Assembly: GCA_011032825.1 (NCBI GenBank)
Contig: JAADJZ010000013.1
Span: forward strand, 992,001-1,056,000
Length of the DNA: 64,000 bases
DNA from: Massariosphaeria phaeospora
Taxonomy: Eukaryota > Ascomycota > Dothideomycetes > Pleosporales
Direction of reading: 5' to 3'
The notes under the pieces are model-generated. The model was given only the letters and a program-made list of their open reading frames with translations. It was not told the DNA's origin and did no database searches. Shown here one piece after another: positions 49,125 through 59,845 of this stretch (positions within the stretch are counted from its first letter, which is position 1; the number at the start of each line of letters is the position of its first letter). The translations under genes were made by a program, and so were the position numbers.

Positions 49125-50884
49125 ATGGCGTCTGAAATACAAGCTCCAACGGCGCACCTGTCACAGCTGGCCTCGGTGCTCAAGGCCAGTAATAGCAAGT
49201 CAGTTAGACTATGTGTGGGACTCGGAACGAGCCTTACTCTGTTCCAGCATACAAACATTGAAGGAACAGCTTCGGAAGCTAGAACAAGTAAACGGCGACA
49301 TCACCAGGTAGGCGCCTCTGTGTGATGTCCTGTGTGTAAACAGTGCTTATTCTTCAGCAAATTCGAGGAAGAACTGGAGCGTTGCGCAAAAGCCGATTGT
49401 CTGCAACTTACAAGAATGATGAACGATAAACTTCCGCGAGAGCTTCGGGATCTGATTTATATGCATCTATGCGTTCAAGACAAGCCTATCGCTATTGGCA
49501 CTAGCCATTTCAAATCCTACTTTTTTCAGTTCCCCCCTCTCGAACACGACGAGAAGTCGGATAGAAAGGACAGGAGGTGTGACATAATACAGGCACTAAA
49601 CGAGAGTTACTACCAAGACCTGGCGACTCCCGATGATGGTGAAATCTTTCACGGCCAGGACGATCATGAGCACTATGCGCGCGATAGGCAAGCATATATG
49701 GACTATCTTGAGGATCAAAATAGTGGTAGTGAATTGGACGACGAGCGCACTTTTGAGCAAGAAGAGGAGATCGAAGGGTATGGTAATGAAAACCTAGCTA
49801 GCGAACACGAAACTGAAGAAGAGATGGAAAGTACGGGTGACGGAGACGAAGACAGTTCTGAGGAAGACTACCATGACAGTGACGCACTCACAGATGATTT
49901 TGATGATCCGTCTCTCAACGAACGATTGTGGGATCAACTCTCGAGGAATGCGGACCCTTCATGCCATTTCCTCAACCCAGCTTACATGGGAGACGATATC
50001 GCGCTTGAGGCATCCGAGACATACTACACGCACAACAAATTCTCCGTGTGCAATTGGGACGAAAAGCAGGATATGGAAAGTTTCTTCCTTGACGACACAG
50101 GCTACAACTTCTCCGAGTGCAAGAGTGAAAACGGTCGGCTCCAGCACCCAACCGGAATGATACCAGGCGATTTCGTCCGCAAATTAGAGATTTACATCAA
50201 GTGTGAGCATTACGATAGCTCTACAGGACGTGACACAGGATTCTTCTGTAATGAGAAGGAGAAGGGTTTCATTTGGCGCCTGTACGATAGTCTTCGGGCG
50301 GTGAGGTTTCTTTGGTCGCGGCACCAGTATCAGATGGAGGTTGAGTTTGTTATCATGACTTCGTTACAGGACCCAAAGTATCACCCGGAGAGCAATCAAC
50401 GAGTCTTCATCAACATTTTAGACATGGTCAGAGAGCCCGTATACAGTTTCATCCATCTTGGACATACTGTAAGGGTCTTTCATCGGAATGTCACAGAAGA
50501 TCATTCCTTCCGTGACATTACCGGGATCTTCACCATGTCGGCTGCGCAATGGGAACAGGTACGCCGCAGACACCCAAAGCAATGATATAACCGTTATCAA
50601 CACATCGAGAACGATCTAACACCATACAGGAAGAGGAAATACGGAAATCAAATTGGTGGTCATTTCTATGCCACTATATCAACAGCACTATGGTAGGGTA
50701 CGTCAAGGTGGGTTACACCGAGGACGAGGCTCCCGCCATTCTTAATGAGCGTTGGGGGCTCAAGACCGTGTGGGATACAAAGTGCACGTTCAAGATTCGG
50801 CGGGGCAAGTTCTGGCCGAGAGGGTATCAAGAGTTGGAGCCTGCGGATATTGTATGGGACGATGACTTTGAAAAGTACGATTAA
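49125..50884 (+). CDS. Acidic protein of unknown function, coiled-coil N-terminus
   Basis: Not a family I can name. Four exons, 49125-49198, 49248-49307, 49358-50558 and 50630-50884, give 529 aa with consistent phases (donors GTCAGT, GTAGGC and GTACGC). Residues 1-60 form a probable coiled coil (IQTLKEQLRKLEQVNGD, KFEEELERCAK). Then comes LPRELRDLIYMHLC, which resembles the F-box-like opening of many uncharacterised ascomycete proteins. A long Glu/Asp-rich stretch (about 130-220) and a conserved-looking C-terminal half with aromatic residues follow. Because the F-box-like segment is preceded by Met-Met-Asn-Asp, this may be two genes: a small coiled-coil protein from 49125 and a second one starting near 49416. 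Transcript data would settle it. Confidence 0.6.
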
Positions 50885-51498
50885 AACCGTTCAACCTGTT
50901 GGATCACCAGATGCCCGAATACTTTGGACGCACCCATCGAACAAAGTAGATAAGAGAACACTCCACTCACCTGTTGATTTTGCGCTCTATATCCTCACCT
51001 CATTAACTGTTCTGTTAGACCAGCTATCGAAATGATAACACTCTGACGTTCTTGACTTCTACTGTAGAATACAGCAGCTCAGACCATCAGATAATGATCG
51101 GCGATACGGCGAGATACAAGCTGCTAATGGACTTCCCACCAATATAATGCGATAACTACGTCGAGTAGGTCGATTTCGAAAAGCGTGACATCACCGAGCT
51201 GTGGTTGCCTTCGCTACACCTGAAACCGCTAGGTAAGCTCATCCTAGACCAGCTAGCTAGCCCATTCACTTATCAAGCCGAACAGGAACACCTTGCGAAC
51301 CCCGCACTCTCACTAAACCCCCTGATGCTTGTCCCAGAGTCGAGGGCGGTTATACTACTGCCAATACCGTATAGATGCAACGCGGACGCCTCGATGGCGC
51401 AAAGTTCGAAATGCTTCATTGTAACGGTCGCGTTCGTCCACGACATGACATGTACAGTGCACCCTACCAGAAATTCTGGTACACTCTGCGCAGCTATA
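50885..51498. other. Intergenic left of the pogo-like element
   Basis: No gene recognised. The 103-codon frame at 51205-51516 runs into the transposon's inverted repeat and has no known content. Confidence 0.5.
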
Positions 51499-53599
51499 CC
51501 GTGTCCGTGCGCGTGATGCGCCGGTTCGCGTGATGCGCCACCCTCATCAAAAACAACAGAAGTTCAACACGCGATAATTCTACCAATATGGCTCCAATAG
51601 ACGACGCACTTGAAGAGATAGAATCCCTAGGACCTGGCAAAGATTTCTCCTATAGAAAGATTGCTGCTAAGCATAGTGTTGTACGATCCACGTTGACCCG
51701 AAGGCATCGAGGGATAACGCGCGCCCTAGAGGCGAAGAACTTTGAACAGCAGAAACTCAGCCCACAACAAGAGCAGGAGCTTATACGATATATCAAAGGA
51801 CTTACAGAGAGACACTCGCCACCTACAAGAAAGATGATACAGAATTTCGCCTCCAGAATAGCCAAGGAGCCAGTTAGCGAGAGCTGGGTTACCCGCTTCA
51901 TCAGCCGACAGAGCGATCACCTTATCTTACAATGGACATCTGGGATGGACAGCAATCGCCACAAAGCTGATTCAGAGGATAAATATCGCCTCTATTTTCA
52001 TCTACTACACAGCAAGATTGAGCAATATCAGATAGATTCTCGTCATATCTACAATATGGATGAGAAAGGCTTCCTAATTGGTATCATTGGTAGATCAAAA
52101 AGAGTATTCAGTAGGCAAATGTGGGAGAACAAGGAGGTTAGAGCATCACTCCAGGATGGTAATCGCGCATGGATCACGCTTCTAGCATGTATATGCGCTG
52201 ATGGATCTGCTCTACCTCCAAGCCTTATCTATGAAGCTGCCAACAAGGGCATTCAATCAAGCTGGGTAGACGATATCCAGGCAGGAGAACACCCAGTCTT
52301 TATCACCTCATCACCCTCTGGCTGGACGAACAACGATATTGGACTAGCCTGGCTTGAGCAGGTGTTTGATCGTTGTACAAGACAGAAGACCCGACGGTCC
52401 TATCGACTTCTGATCCTAGATGGCCACGGATCCCATATTACCATGGATTTTATCGACTACTGTGATCAGAACAAGATTCTCCTTGCTATCCTACCTCCTC
52501 ATTCGACTCATACGCTTCAGCCACTCGATGTAGCGATGTTCAAGCCTCTATCAACCGCCTACTCAGTAGAACTGTCAAACTACCTTCAAACAAGCCAAGG
52601 CCTCCTTTCTATTACCAAAGGCGACTTCTTCCCACTATTCTGGAAGGCATGGGAGACGTCCTTTAAGGAATCAACAATCCTTAGCTCTTTTAGAGCAACA
52701 GGCATATCACCTCCTAATCCTAATCCTATCCTCAATAGATTCACCAAAGCTCAAGAATCAAGAGAAAGCTCCTTATCATCACTTAGCGATTATGATTGGA
52801 GAAAGATAGATAGGCTTGTACGCTCTGTAGCAAGTGATCAGAGTAGTAAGGATACACAGAAGCTTCGTCAATCGCTCCACCACCTATCTGTCCAAAATGA
52901 CCTACTCAAGCATGAGATGGATGGGCTTAAGCAGGCTCTATCTATTAAGAAGAAGCGTAAGAAGAAGAGCAAAGCTCTAGACCTTCAACAGCGCCAGGAG
53001 TATCATGGTGGGGCTATCTTCTGGTCACCAAGGAAGGTGAGGGAGGCACGTGTTCGTCAGTCAATCAAGGAGCAGGAAAATCAGGAGCAGCAACTTCAAA
53101 AAGCAGAGACAGCAGAGCTAAGGAAGGCAGCTAAGCTGTACAAGGAGAAAATTGCAGAGGAGAAGCGTGTAGCGCGAGAGGCAGCTAAGGTAGCGAAGGA
53201 GAAGGAGAAGGCAGAAAAGGCAGCAGAACGCGCTCGCCAGAAGGAGGCTCGCGACGCTACAAAAGCTCTACAATCTTCACAGAAGGGTAAGAGGAAAGCT
53301 CCGCAGCTATCTCTACAGAGCAAAAAGCGTTGCAAACGTAGCGTTGATACTAGAGATGCTGCGGAGGCCTCAGAGGGCGTATCTGCTGCCCCAGCTATTC
53401 TAACGCGTCGCGGCCGCAGCGTCAAGCTTCCAGATAAATATAAGTAGTACAAATTAATCGCAAGTATTAATATAATACTCCACCCAATTATCTCGTGATA
53501 ATATTGATCATGGGTGGCTCTATAGCTTCATTTATGCTTGAGCTGTTTTGATGAGGGTGGCGCATCACGCGAACCGGCGCATCACGCGCACGGACACGG
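51499..53599 (+). mobile_element. Intact pogo/Fot-type DNA transposon (Tc1-mariner superfamily)
   Basis: 2,101 bp. The first 54 bp (beginning CCGTGTCCGTGCGCG) are repeated exactly, inverted, at the right end, and TA dinucleotides flank it at 51497-51498 and 53600-53601, the target duplication of this superfamily. Each inverted repeat contains two copies of a 13-bp CGCGTGATGCGCC unit with a 17-bp period (51510-51522, 51527-51539). One uninterrupted transposase fills the interior. Identical ends plus an intact gene indicate a recent insertion that has not suffered RIP. Confidence 0.95.
51588..53447 (+). CDS. Pogo/Fot-type DDE transposase
   Basis: 619 aa, no intron, ATG 89 bp inside the left end. 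N-terminal helix-turn-helix (residues about 1-60: FSYRKIAAKHSVVRSTLTRRHRG) and a CENP-B/Tc5-type second DNA-binding domain (about 60-125, ending SWVTRFISRQSD). The DDE_1 catalytic core has Asp158 (IYNMDEKGF), Asp278 (LLILDGHGSH) and Asp314 (THTLQPLDVAMFKPL), i.e. DD35D spacing. The C-terminal 200 residues are a Lys/Glu/Arg/Ala-rich coiled coil ending in a basic tail. No stop, frameshift or missing catalytic residue, so it may be active. Confidence 0.93.
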   Translation: MAPIDDALEEIESLGPGKDFSYRKIAAKHSVVRSTLTRRHRGITRALEAKNFEQQKLSPQQEQELIRYIKGLTERHSPPTRKMIQNFASRIAKEPVSESWVTRFISRQSDHLILQWTSGMDSNRHKADSEDKYRLYFHLLHSKIEQYQIDSRHIYNMDEKGFLIGIIGRSKRVFSRQMWENKEVRASLQDGNRAWITLLACICADGSALPPSLIYEAANKGIQSSWVDDIQAGEHPVFITSSPSGWTNNDIGLAWLEQVFDRCTRQKTRRSYRLLILDGHGSHITMDFIDYCDQNKILLAILPPHSTHTLQPLDVAMFKPLSTAYSVELSNYLQTSQGLLSITKGDFFPLFWKAWETSFKESTILSSFRATGISPPNPNPILNRFTKAQESRESSLSSLSDYDWRKIDRLVRSVASDQSSKDTQKLRQSLHHLSVQNDLLKHEMDGLKQALSIKKKRKKKSKALDLQQRQEYHGGAIFWSPRKVREARVRQSIKEQENQEQQLQKAETAELRKAAKLYKEKIAEEKRVAREAAKVAKEKEKAEKAAERARQKEARDATKALQSSQKGKRKAPQLSLQSKKRCKRSVDTRDAAEASEGVSAAPAILTRRGRSVKLPDKYK

Positions 53600-53601
53600 T
53601 A

Positions 53602-54130
53602 CCCACCGGAGTACAGCACTGCAAAGGTCTATCCGCTCCCAAAAATCAGCACACAGTCCCAGAATTACAAATATTCACTATATCAACCTGCAGCCCAGCA
53701 CAGTCACTTGGATACCGTTCAGCTTCAACATATACCCGTGCCTGGGTACTTAACAAAGCACTAGAAGATGCGAAACACGAACAGAATAACCCTTAGTAGC
53801 CTGTCCACGCGTACACGGCGATTCGCTCACCCCCGTAAGGCGCACGGCTGTAAGTACCTCTCAAGCATTACTTGATGCGGTTAGCGGATTACTGCATTTA
53901 GCAGCAGGATCTACACTGGGGGCTGTTTGGATACGCGTGTTATGGTCACAGCATCGAATCCTTTGGTGGGATAATAAATAAGACTTTAAGTATGAGGGGT
54001 TGGCCGTACCGCGTTGACTCTTGATTGTTGTATAAAACCAGGCCGCATCGACGCAGCTTCGACATCTGGAATCAGGATCGGCAAAGCGAATGGGAACATA
54101 TTGAAAAGCTACATTAGTTACTGCAAAGCC
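53602..54130. other. Intergenic right of the pogo-like element
   Basis: 529 bp leading to the gene at 54131. Nothing recognisable. Confidence 0.5.
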
Positions 54131-55685
54131 ATGGTTGAGATCACAATGGTCGACCACCAGAACGAGAGGGGTGAGTAGATTCTGCAGATATTCCACTTGA
54201 CCATATACTAATGAAGACTAGATGAGGAAGTCCCGTCCTACACTCCATCCCACACTCCCCTAGAGCTAGAAAGCCCCTCCAACAGAGACACCATGTCAGT
54301 GCCCCCAGCCTACGCGCAAATGGCCGCAGACAACGAAGTCTCTCTGGACGACAGGCCAATCGAACACTACAAGCCCGAAAGACCAGCTGCATCAACAGCA
54401 CCCTCAAGCCCCATCCACACAGTACCACGACGGCCATTACCAGGACAGCCGTCTGCCACAGCGTCTTCCCCATGGTTTGCCAGCACATTCCACGAGGCTT
54501 CGTCCCTAGTCCCCGTGCCACCAACCGCGCCAGTAGAACTACCCGCAGAGCTCCACGCAGTCTACCTATCCGAAATCGCACGCAACGTCGCCGAAACTGG
54601 CGGACGAACATGCAGCATCCTCCGCGACCGTCAGGCAGTCTGGCTCGTGAAGCGCAAAAAGATGGTGCTCTGTCCACTCGCGGCCACAGTGCTAGTCAAG
54701 GAAGGCCTCATATGCCACAAAGACCTAGAATTGTACGTGCACTCCCGTCAGCGCGTTCGAAAGCTGCCAGGCCGCACCTAACACTGCCCAGTATCTCGCC
54801 CTCCTCGGGCGTGAAGCGCGATCCAAGTGATCCCGTCTCTGGCGTCTTCCTCGCCACGTACGACATCCTCAACGACACCATGCACGGCCTCGTCGAAGGC
54901 CCCGTCGAGTTCGGCCGCGAGGTCGCGCCGCTCATGAAGGGCAAGCAGCGCGCCGACGCGACGGGCCCCGTCGGCTCGCCCGTAGAGAACCCCAAAGCGG
55001 CCAGGCACATGGCGGTCGGCACGGGCAAGTTCGCGACTGGCGCGGCCAAAGGCATGGGCAGGATCGTCGGGACGATGGCCAAGTCGCCCATGACGCTGAC
55101 GTATGCGGTCACGAGGGGTTTCCACAACGTTCCGAAGCTATATGGCGAGGAGGTGCGCGAGTACGAGAACATTACCGATTTGCGGAGCGGGTTGGCTGTC
55201 GGTGCACTGGTGAGCATTGCGAGCGGTTGAGACTACATACATGTCGTCGACTGCGTTTGGCTAACGATATCTTGCAGGGGCTGGGCCACGGCATCGGCGA
55301 CGGCTTGAAAGACATCTTCTTGAAGCCCATTGAGGGCGCGCAGAAGGATGGCGCGCTGGGCTTCGTCAAGGGCATCGGCAAGGGCCTTGGGAATGCGGCG
55401 TGGAAACCTGCTGCTGGTAAGATATCCTCCACACTATATCGTTCCCATCTTCGCTCTTCGTGTACAGTCAGTGCTGACTCAATGGTTTCTTCAGGTTGTG
55501 TAGGAGTCGTAGGTTACTCGTCTGTGGGCGTGTACCAGCAAATCAAGAAGATCAAGTGGTCGAGCAAAGACCCCGAGGGCGATAACGCGAGGAGCGTGGG
55601 CGAGGCGGAGTTTGTAGACTTGTCGGATGAGTTAAGATTGGAGGTTGTGAAGATGTGGTGTCAGGTTATGATGCATAAGAATTGA
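54131..55685 (+). CDS. Glycine-rich repeat protein resembling GT28/VPS13-associated C-terminal regions
   Basis: Five exons, 54131-54170, 54222-54732, 54792-55209, 55278-55416 and 55495-55685, give 432 aa. Introns have GTGAGT/GTACGT/GTAAGA-type donors and CTAAC or CTGAC branches. The N-terminal 170 residues are Pro/Ser-rich with a short conserved-looking part (AELHAVYLSEIARNVAETGG). From about 190 it carries the fungal motif series GPVEFGREVAPLMKG, RGFHNVPKLYGEEV, GLGHGIGDGLKDIFLKPIEGAQKDGALGFVKGIGKGLGNAAWKPAAG and YSSVGVYQQIKK. I know this series from non-catalytic parts of fungal sterol-glucosyltransferase-like (GT28) proteins, and it resembles VPS13/ATG2-type amphipathic repeats. No glycosyltransferase domain is present. 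A membrane-associated or lipid-handling role is inference. Confidence 0.75.
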
Positions 55686-56205
55686 GGACGTCGGGATGCC
55701 AGGGCCAGATGGTATGGAGGCGGACAGGATCTAGTTAACGTATACCCCAGGTTTCTTACATCAATTTCTGTTTCATGGACAAAGGTACCTATCTATTTAG
55801 TAGGTACGAGGGTGAGATGCATAACGCTCACGAATGACAGTATAAAAATTAAAGTAGGATGTCTTGCCGCTGTCCTGTCTCGTTGAGGTCTCGTTGAACC
55901 TTTAGTGGTATCGATCGTCCAGCGGACGTAGATGGGATGATGCCGAGAGTGAGTAGTGTCCAGTCAGCTTGGGGGTTGTCGGTGATAATTCAGCCGTCAC
56001 GGCTTGCCGAAATACGTCATCCGACTCGAACCCATCATCCGAGGTCAAGATCTCCTCCACTATCCGCACATTACCATGAAGCTTTCCATCGCCTATTACC
56101 CGCAGCGATCCAGGCAACGCAATTCATACCTCAATCTCTACTTACACCCTTGACACCCCCTCCTGTCTAAACACACGCGCACGCGCACGCGCATACAACT
56201 GCACC
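55686..56205. other. Intergenic upstream of GlcG/HbpS gene
   Basis: 520 bp, no gene recognised. A CACGCG-type alternating purine/pyrimidine tract lies just before the ATG at 56206. Confidence 0.5.
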
Positions 56206-56664
56206 ATGACCCCTTCCCCGCCCACAACCACCATCCCCACCCTCACCCTCGCGGGCGCCCGCACCGCCCTCGCCGCCGCCGAATCGCGCGCACGCGCAAT
56301 CAACGTGCCCATGAACATCGCCGTCGTCGACGCCTCGTGCCAGCTCCTCGCCTTCGCGCGCATGGACGGCGCAAAGCTGACGTCCATCAACATCGCCATC
56401 GACAAGGCGTTCACGGCGGCGGGGCATCGCGCGCCAACGAGCGTCTACAAGGAGAACGTCTGGCCTGGCGGCGCGGCGTTTGGCATTGGGCAGAGTAACG
56501 GGGGCAGGTTTATGACGATTGCGGGCGGCGTGCCGGTGCTGAAGGGGGGTGTCGTTGTGGGCGCGGTGGGGTGCAGTACGGGGACGCCGGGGCAGGATGA
56601 CGATGTTGCGAGGAGGGGGGTTGAGGCAGTGGAGGAGGGGTTTGGGGGGAAGGCGAAGTTGTAG
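56206..56664 (+). CDS. GlcG/HbpS-family (DUF336) protein
   Basis: 152 aa, single exon. The family fold is recognisable throughout: LAGARTALAAAESRARAINVPMNIAVVDASCQLLAFARMDGA, then SINIAIDKAFTAAGHRAPTS, and GGVPVLKGGVVVGAVGCSTGTPGQDDDVARRGVEA. These small proteins are common in bacteria (GlcG of the glycolate locus, heme-binding HbpS) and are also found in fungi. Heme or small-ligand binding is known for HbpS; the fungal role is unknown. The gene is intronless and GC-rich, which permits but does not prove an old bacterial origin. It stands alone, with no glycolate or heme genes beside it. Confidence 0.88.
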   Translation: MTPSPPTTTIPTLTLAGARTALAAAESRARAINVPMNIAVVDASCQLLAFARMDGAKLTSINIAIDKAFTAAGHRAPTSVYKENVWPGGAAFGIGQSNGGRFMTIAGGVPVLKGGVVVGAVGCSTGTPGQDDDVARRGVEAVEEGFGGKAKL

Positions 56665-58227
56665 AGAAAGGAGGGCTGTAGGCGCGTGAATTCGAGCGGG
56701 CGAAGTTTGAAAAGTTGGGGGTTAGTTGAGGGAATGGGATTGTTGTGAGTCCATCTCCGCATTTTTCAGTCTGCCCCGATGTCTTTGGTCTTCAGCGCAG
56801 TTTTGTTTGGCAACATATGCCCATCAGATTGGACAACGAAACTGTCCTTGGGACTCCACTAAGCTTCACGGTAGCGTAGGCGTACAAGGCATTTTGTTTA
56901 TACATACTCAGGCCGCGATAGATAATCAATCAACCACAGCATCACCATCCCTTCCAGCAACAAGATATACCCAACTCGTTCGAACTTCCAATTGACAGTC
57001 GCTCATCGATTATCTGGAAATTGACCCACCAGCTAGTGATTTTAGGAGCTATCCACGATCGATAGATGTGCTAATGAGGTTTGGGTAGCTCCATTAGATC
57101 TGTGACTGGGGAGATTTACTCTGGACGGCAACATCGAGAAAATGCGCCTCGTCAAAGCCTTGCGGAAGGCAAATGTTTAGCTATGGATAGGTCTTCGTAT
57201 TCCATGCACATGACGGAGTTCATAAATACAAAAGTACATGATGGGGCTAATACTTTTGGAAGAGCCGCTTATCCGTGCGTATGAAGGCGCAATCATCTCT
57301 CCGCCTCTGCCAACTGTGCAGAACCACTCCTAACAACACACGAACTCAAACCCTTCAGGCTGACTTCTTCATTCGCTTTCGCTAGTCGGGACTCGGGAGG
57401 GGGGCCAGGTATTTTGCGGCGCGAAGGAGTCGTCCGGCTCGTTACATCACAGGACTTCTAGCCCCAAACAAGCACGCACACCCGCAGCATCTAATCTATC
57501 CGAGGCAAAACGCCCCCACAGCCGTACACATTCGCACGCCCAAACGCAGAACCACTTCGTATTCCAGATCCTCGAAGCCTCGTCTCCTGACTTCACGATC
57601 CTCACTCCGTACACGGTGATTGCTAACAAGCGCAAGAAACAGTGGCTACGGGGACCAAGAACGGTGGAGAATGTGGAGGATCTTGTGAAGCCATTGCCGA
57701 GAATTCAACATTCATTGCGCTGGCTATGATGCATATTGTTTCTTGTTCGATTCTATTTACTTCCCTGCGATCGTACAACGGAGTTGAGTCAATCTACATA
57801 AGTCCGTATCCGGCTAGCGCGCTCGGGTACTGTCACCGATCTTCCTTCTGGGGAACTTAGCGGAACGTACTCCAGATCCGAGCGAGATTGGTATCCGTTG
57901 AAACGCCGTTTCAAGCCAGGGGTTGGAGTGGTGTCCGCGATCGGGCATGTGCGGTGTCGATGCTGCTGCTGCTCGCTTATTAGCACTGATACGAAGACGG
58001 ATGTCGCTGCTTGTGAGGATTGGGGCCGGGGCTCGGGCGGTGGTTCGCTCATTCATGCATACGCACTTGGTGGTTTAGGATCTATCTCTAGGGAAGTATA
58101 TGTATAGGCAAGTAGGCGGCCTTATTTTCTTCTATTACGCTTCACTGTTCCGGACTTTCTTTTCCATTCATTCATTTATTCATTCATTCATTCGTTCTTC
58201 AGTCATTCGTTTTGCTTCGATTGCGCC
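56665..58227. other. Intergenic upstream of GH71 gene
   Basis: 1.56 kb without a recognised gene. It ends in a CATTCATTCATT-type repeat (about 58157-58195) in the probable 5' UTR of the GH71 gene. Confidence 0.5.
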
Positions 58228-59845
58228 ATGCGCTCCTTTACGTCCTTACTAGCCCTTGGGCTGCTGGCTACTGTAGCCACTGCCGCTCCCACTACTCGGG
58301 CGCTTGCGCGGAGACAAAACGAGACAGACACAGACCGATTGGTGTTTGCTCATTTCATGGTATGGGCAGCTTCACTCGTCTCTTTCTTTTCTGATGTGAA
58401 TTCTAACACTGGCAGATGGGCATCGTGGCCAACCGCGCCAGTGCCGCTGACTACGACAACGACATGCGGCTTGCCAAAGCCGCGGGCATCGACGCTTTCG
58501 CTCTAAACATCGGCACTGATGCGTACAATGAAAAGCAGCTGGACTATGCGTACGTGTCGGCCGAGGCGAATGGAATGAAGGTGTTCATGTCGTTCGACTT
58601 CCACTATTTCGAGGTGGGGAATGCGGGCGCGGTGGCGACGTTGGTGAAGAAGTTCAGTGGATACACGGGGCAGTTGAAGGTAAGTGCTTCTTCTGCTTTT
58701 GCCCTTTACTGTTGAAGAGTTGCAGACAGTTTGATACCGTAGCACCACCAAGAGACATCATGCTGACTTCTCTTGCTTCCTAGGTCGACAACAAAGTCTT
58801 CGTCTCGTCCTTCGTCGGCGACGGCCTCAACCCCCAGCAACTGCGCGACCAAGCCGGCGTCGACATCTACCTCGCGCCGAACTTCGCGCCCGCCAAAACC
58901 GCGTCGGCCGCCCCGGTCGACGGCGCCCTCAACTGGATGGCCTGGGACAGCGACGGCGCCAACAAAGCGCCCAAGCCCGGCAAAAACGTCACCGTCGGCG
59001 ACGGCGACGCCACCTACACGCAGTGGCTCGGCGCCACCAAAGGCTACATCGCGCCCATCTCGCCCTGGTTCTCGACGCACTACGGCCCGGAAGTCGCCTA
59101 CAGCAAGAACTGGGTGTTCCCCAGCGACCTGCTGTGGTACACGCGCTGGACGCAGATCCTGGCGCTGCGCCCGCGCTTCGTCGAGATCCTAACGTGGAAC
59201 GACTACGGCGAGTCGCACTACGTCGGCCCGCTCGCGAGCCCGCACACCGACGACGGCAACAGCAAGTGGGTGCACGGCATGCCGCACACGGGCTGGCTCG
59301 ACATGGCGGCCCCCTTCATCGCTGCGTACAAGGCCGGCAAGAAGACGCCGGAGGTTGCGGAAGCCGCGGAGAAGCTCGTCTACTGGTACCGGCCCACGCC
59401 CAAGACCGCTGACTGCGACGCCACCGACACGACTATGCTGCCGGCCGCGGACCCCGCGAACGAGAACTACTTCATGGGGCGCCCGGACGGCCACGCCGCG
59501 CTCGAGGACGCCGTGTTCGTGGTTGCGCTGCTGCACAGCGCCGGCACGGTCACCGTGTCGTCGGGCGCCAACACGGAGACGTTCGAAGCGCCTGCGGGCG
59601 CGAGCGCCTGGAAAGTCGCTATGGGGGTTGGCAAGCAGACGTTTAAGCTGGAGCGCGGCGGCAAGGAGGTCCTGAGCGAGACGAGCAAGCGCGATGTTAG
59701 TGAGACGTGTCCGTGTGGGATCTACAACTTCAACGCGTACGTTGGCACGGTGCCGAAGGGGGAGGGGGGGGAGGATGAGTTGGCGGCCGAGGGCATGGCA
59801 GCCATTCGTAAAGGGCTGGCCGAGGGGGTCAAGTGCCCGGTTTAG
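58228..59845 (+). CDS. GH71 alpha-1,3-glucanase (mutanase), secreted
   Basis: Extracellular hydrolase of alpha-1,3-glucan, a fungal cell-wall polymer; such enzymes act in wall remodelling, septum dissolution or attack on other fungi. Three exons, 58228-58359, 58416-58679 and 58784-59845, give 485 aa, all in phase 0 with GTATGG and GTAAGT donors. The signal peptide is residues 1-19 (RSFTSLLALGLLATVATA), followed by a possible Lys/Arg pro-site (ARR). The GH71 signature FAHFMMGIVANRASAADYDNDM is formed across intron 1. Also seen are DAFALNIG, MSFDFHYF, the SPWFSTHYG and LTWNDYGESHYVGP segments and a C-terminal Cys-rich end (ETCPCGIYNF). There is no separate carbohydrate-binding module. Confidence 0.93.

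Noticed and set aside
56019..56045. GGGTTCGAGTC on the minus strand, resembling a tRNA B box
   Set aside because: No matching A box, acceptor stem or cloverleaf could be found around it.
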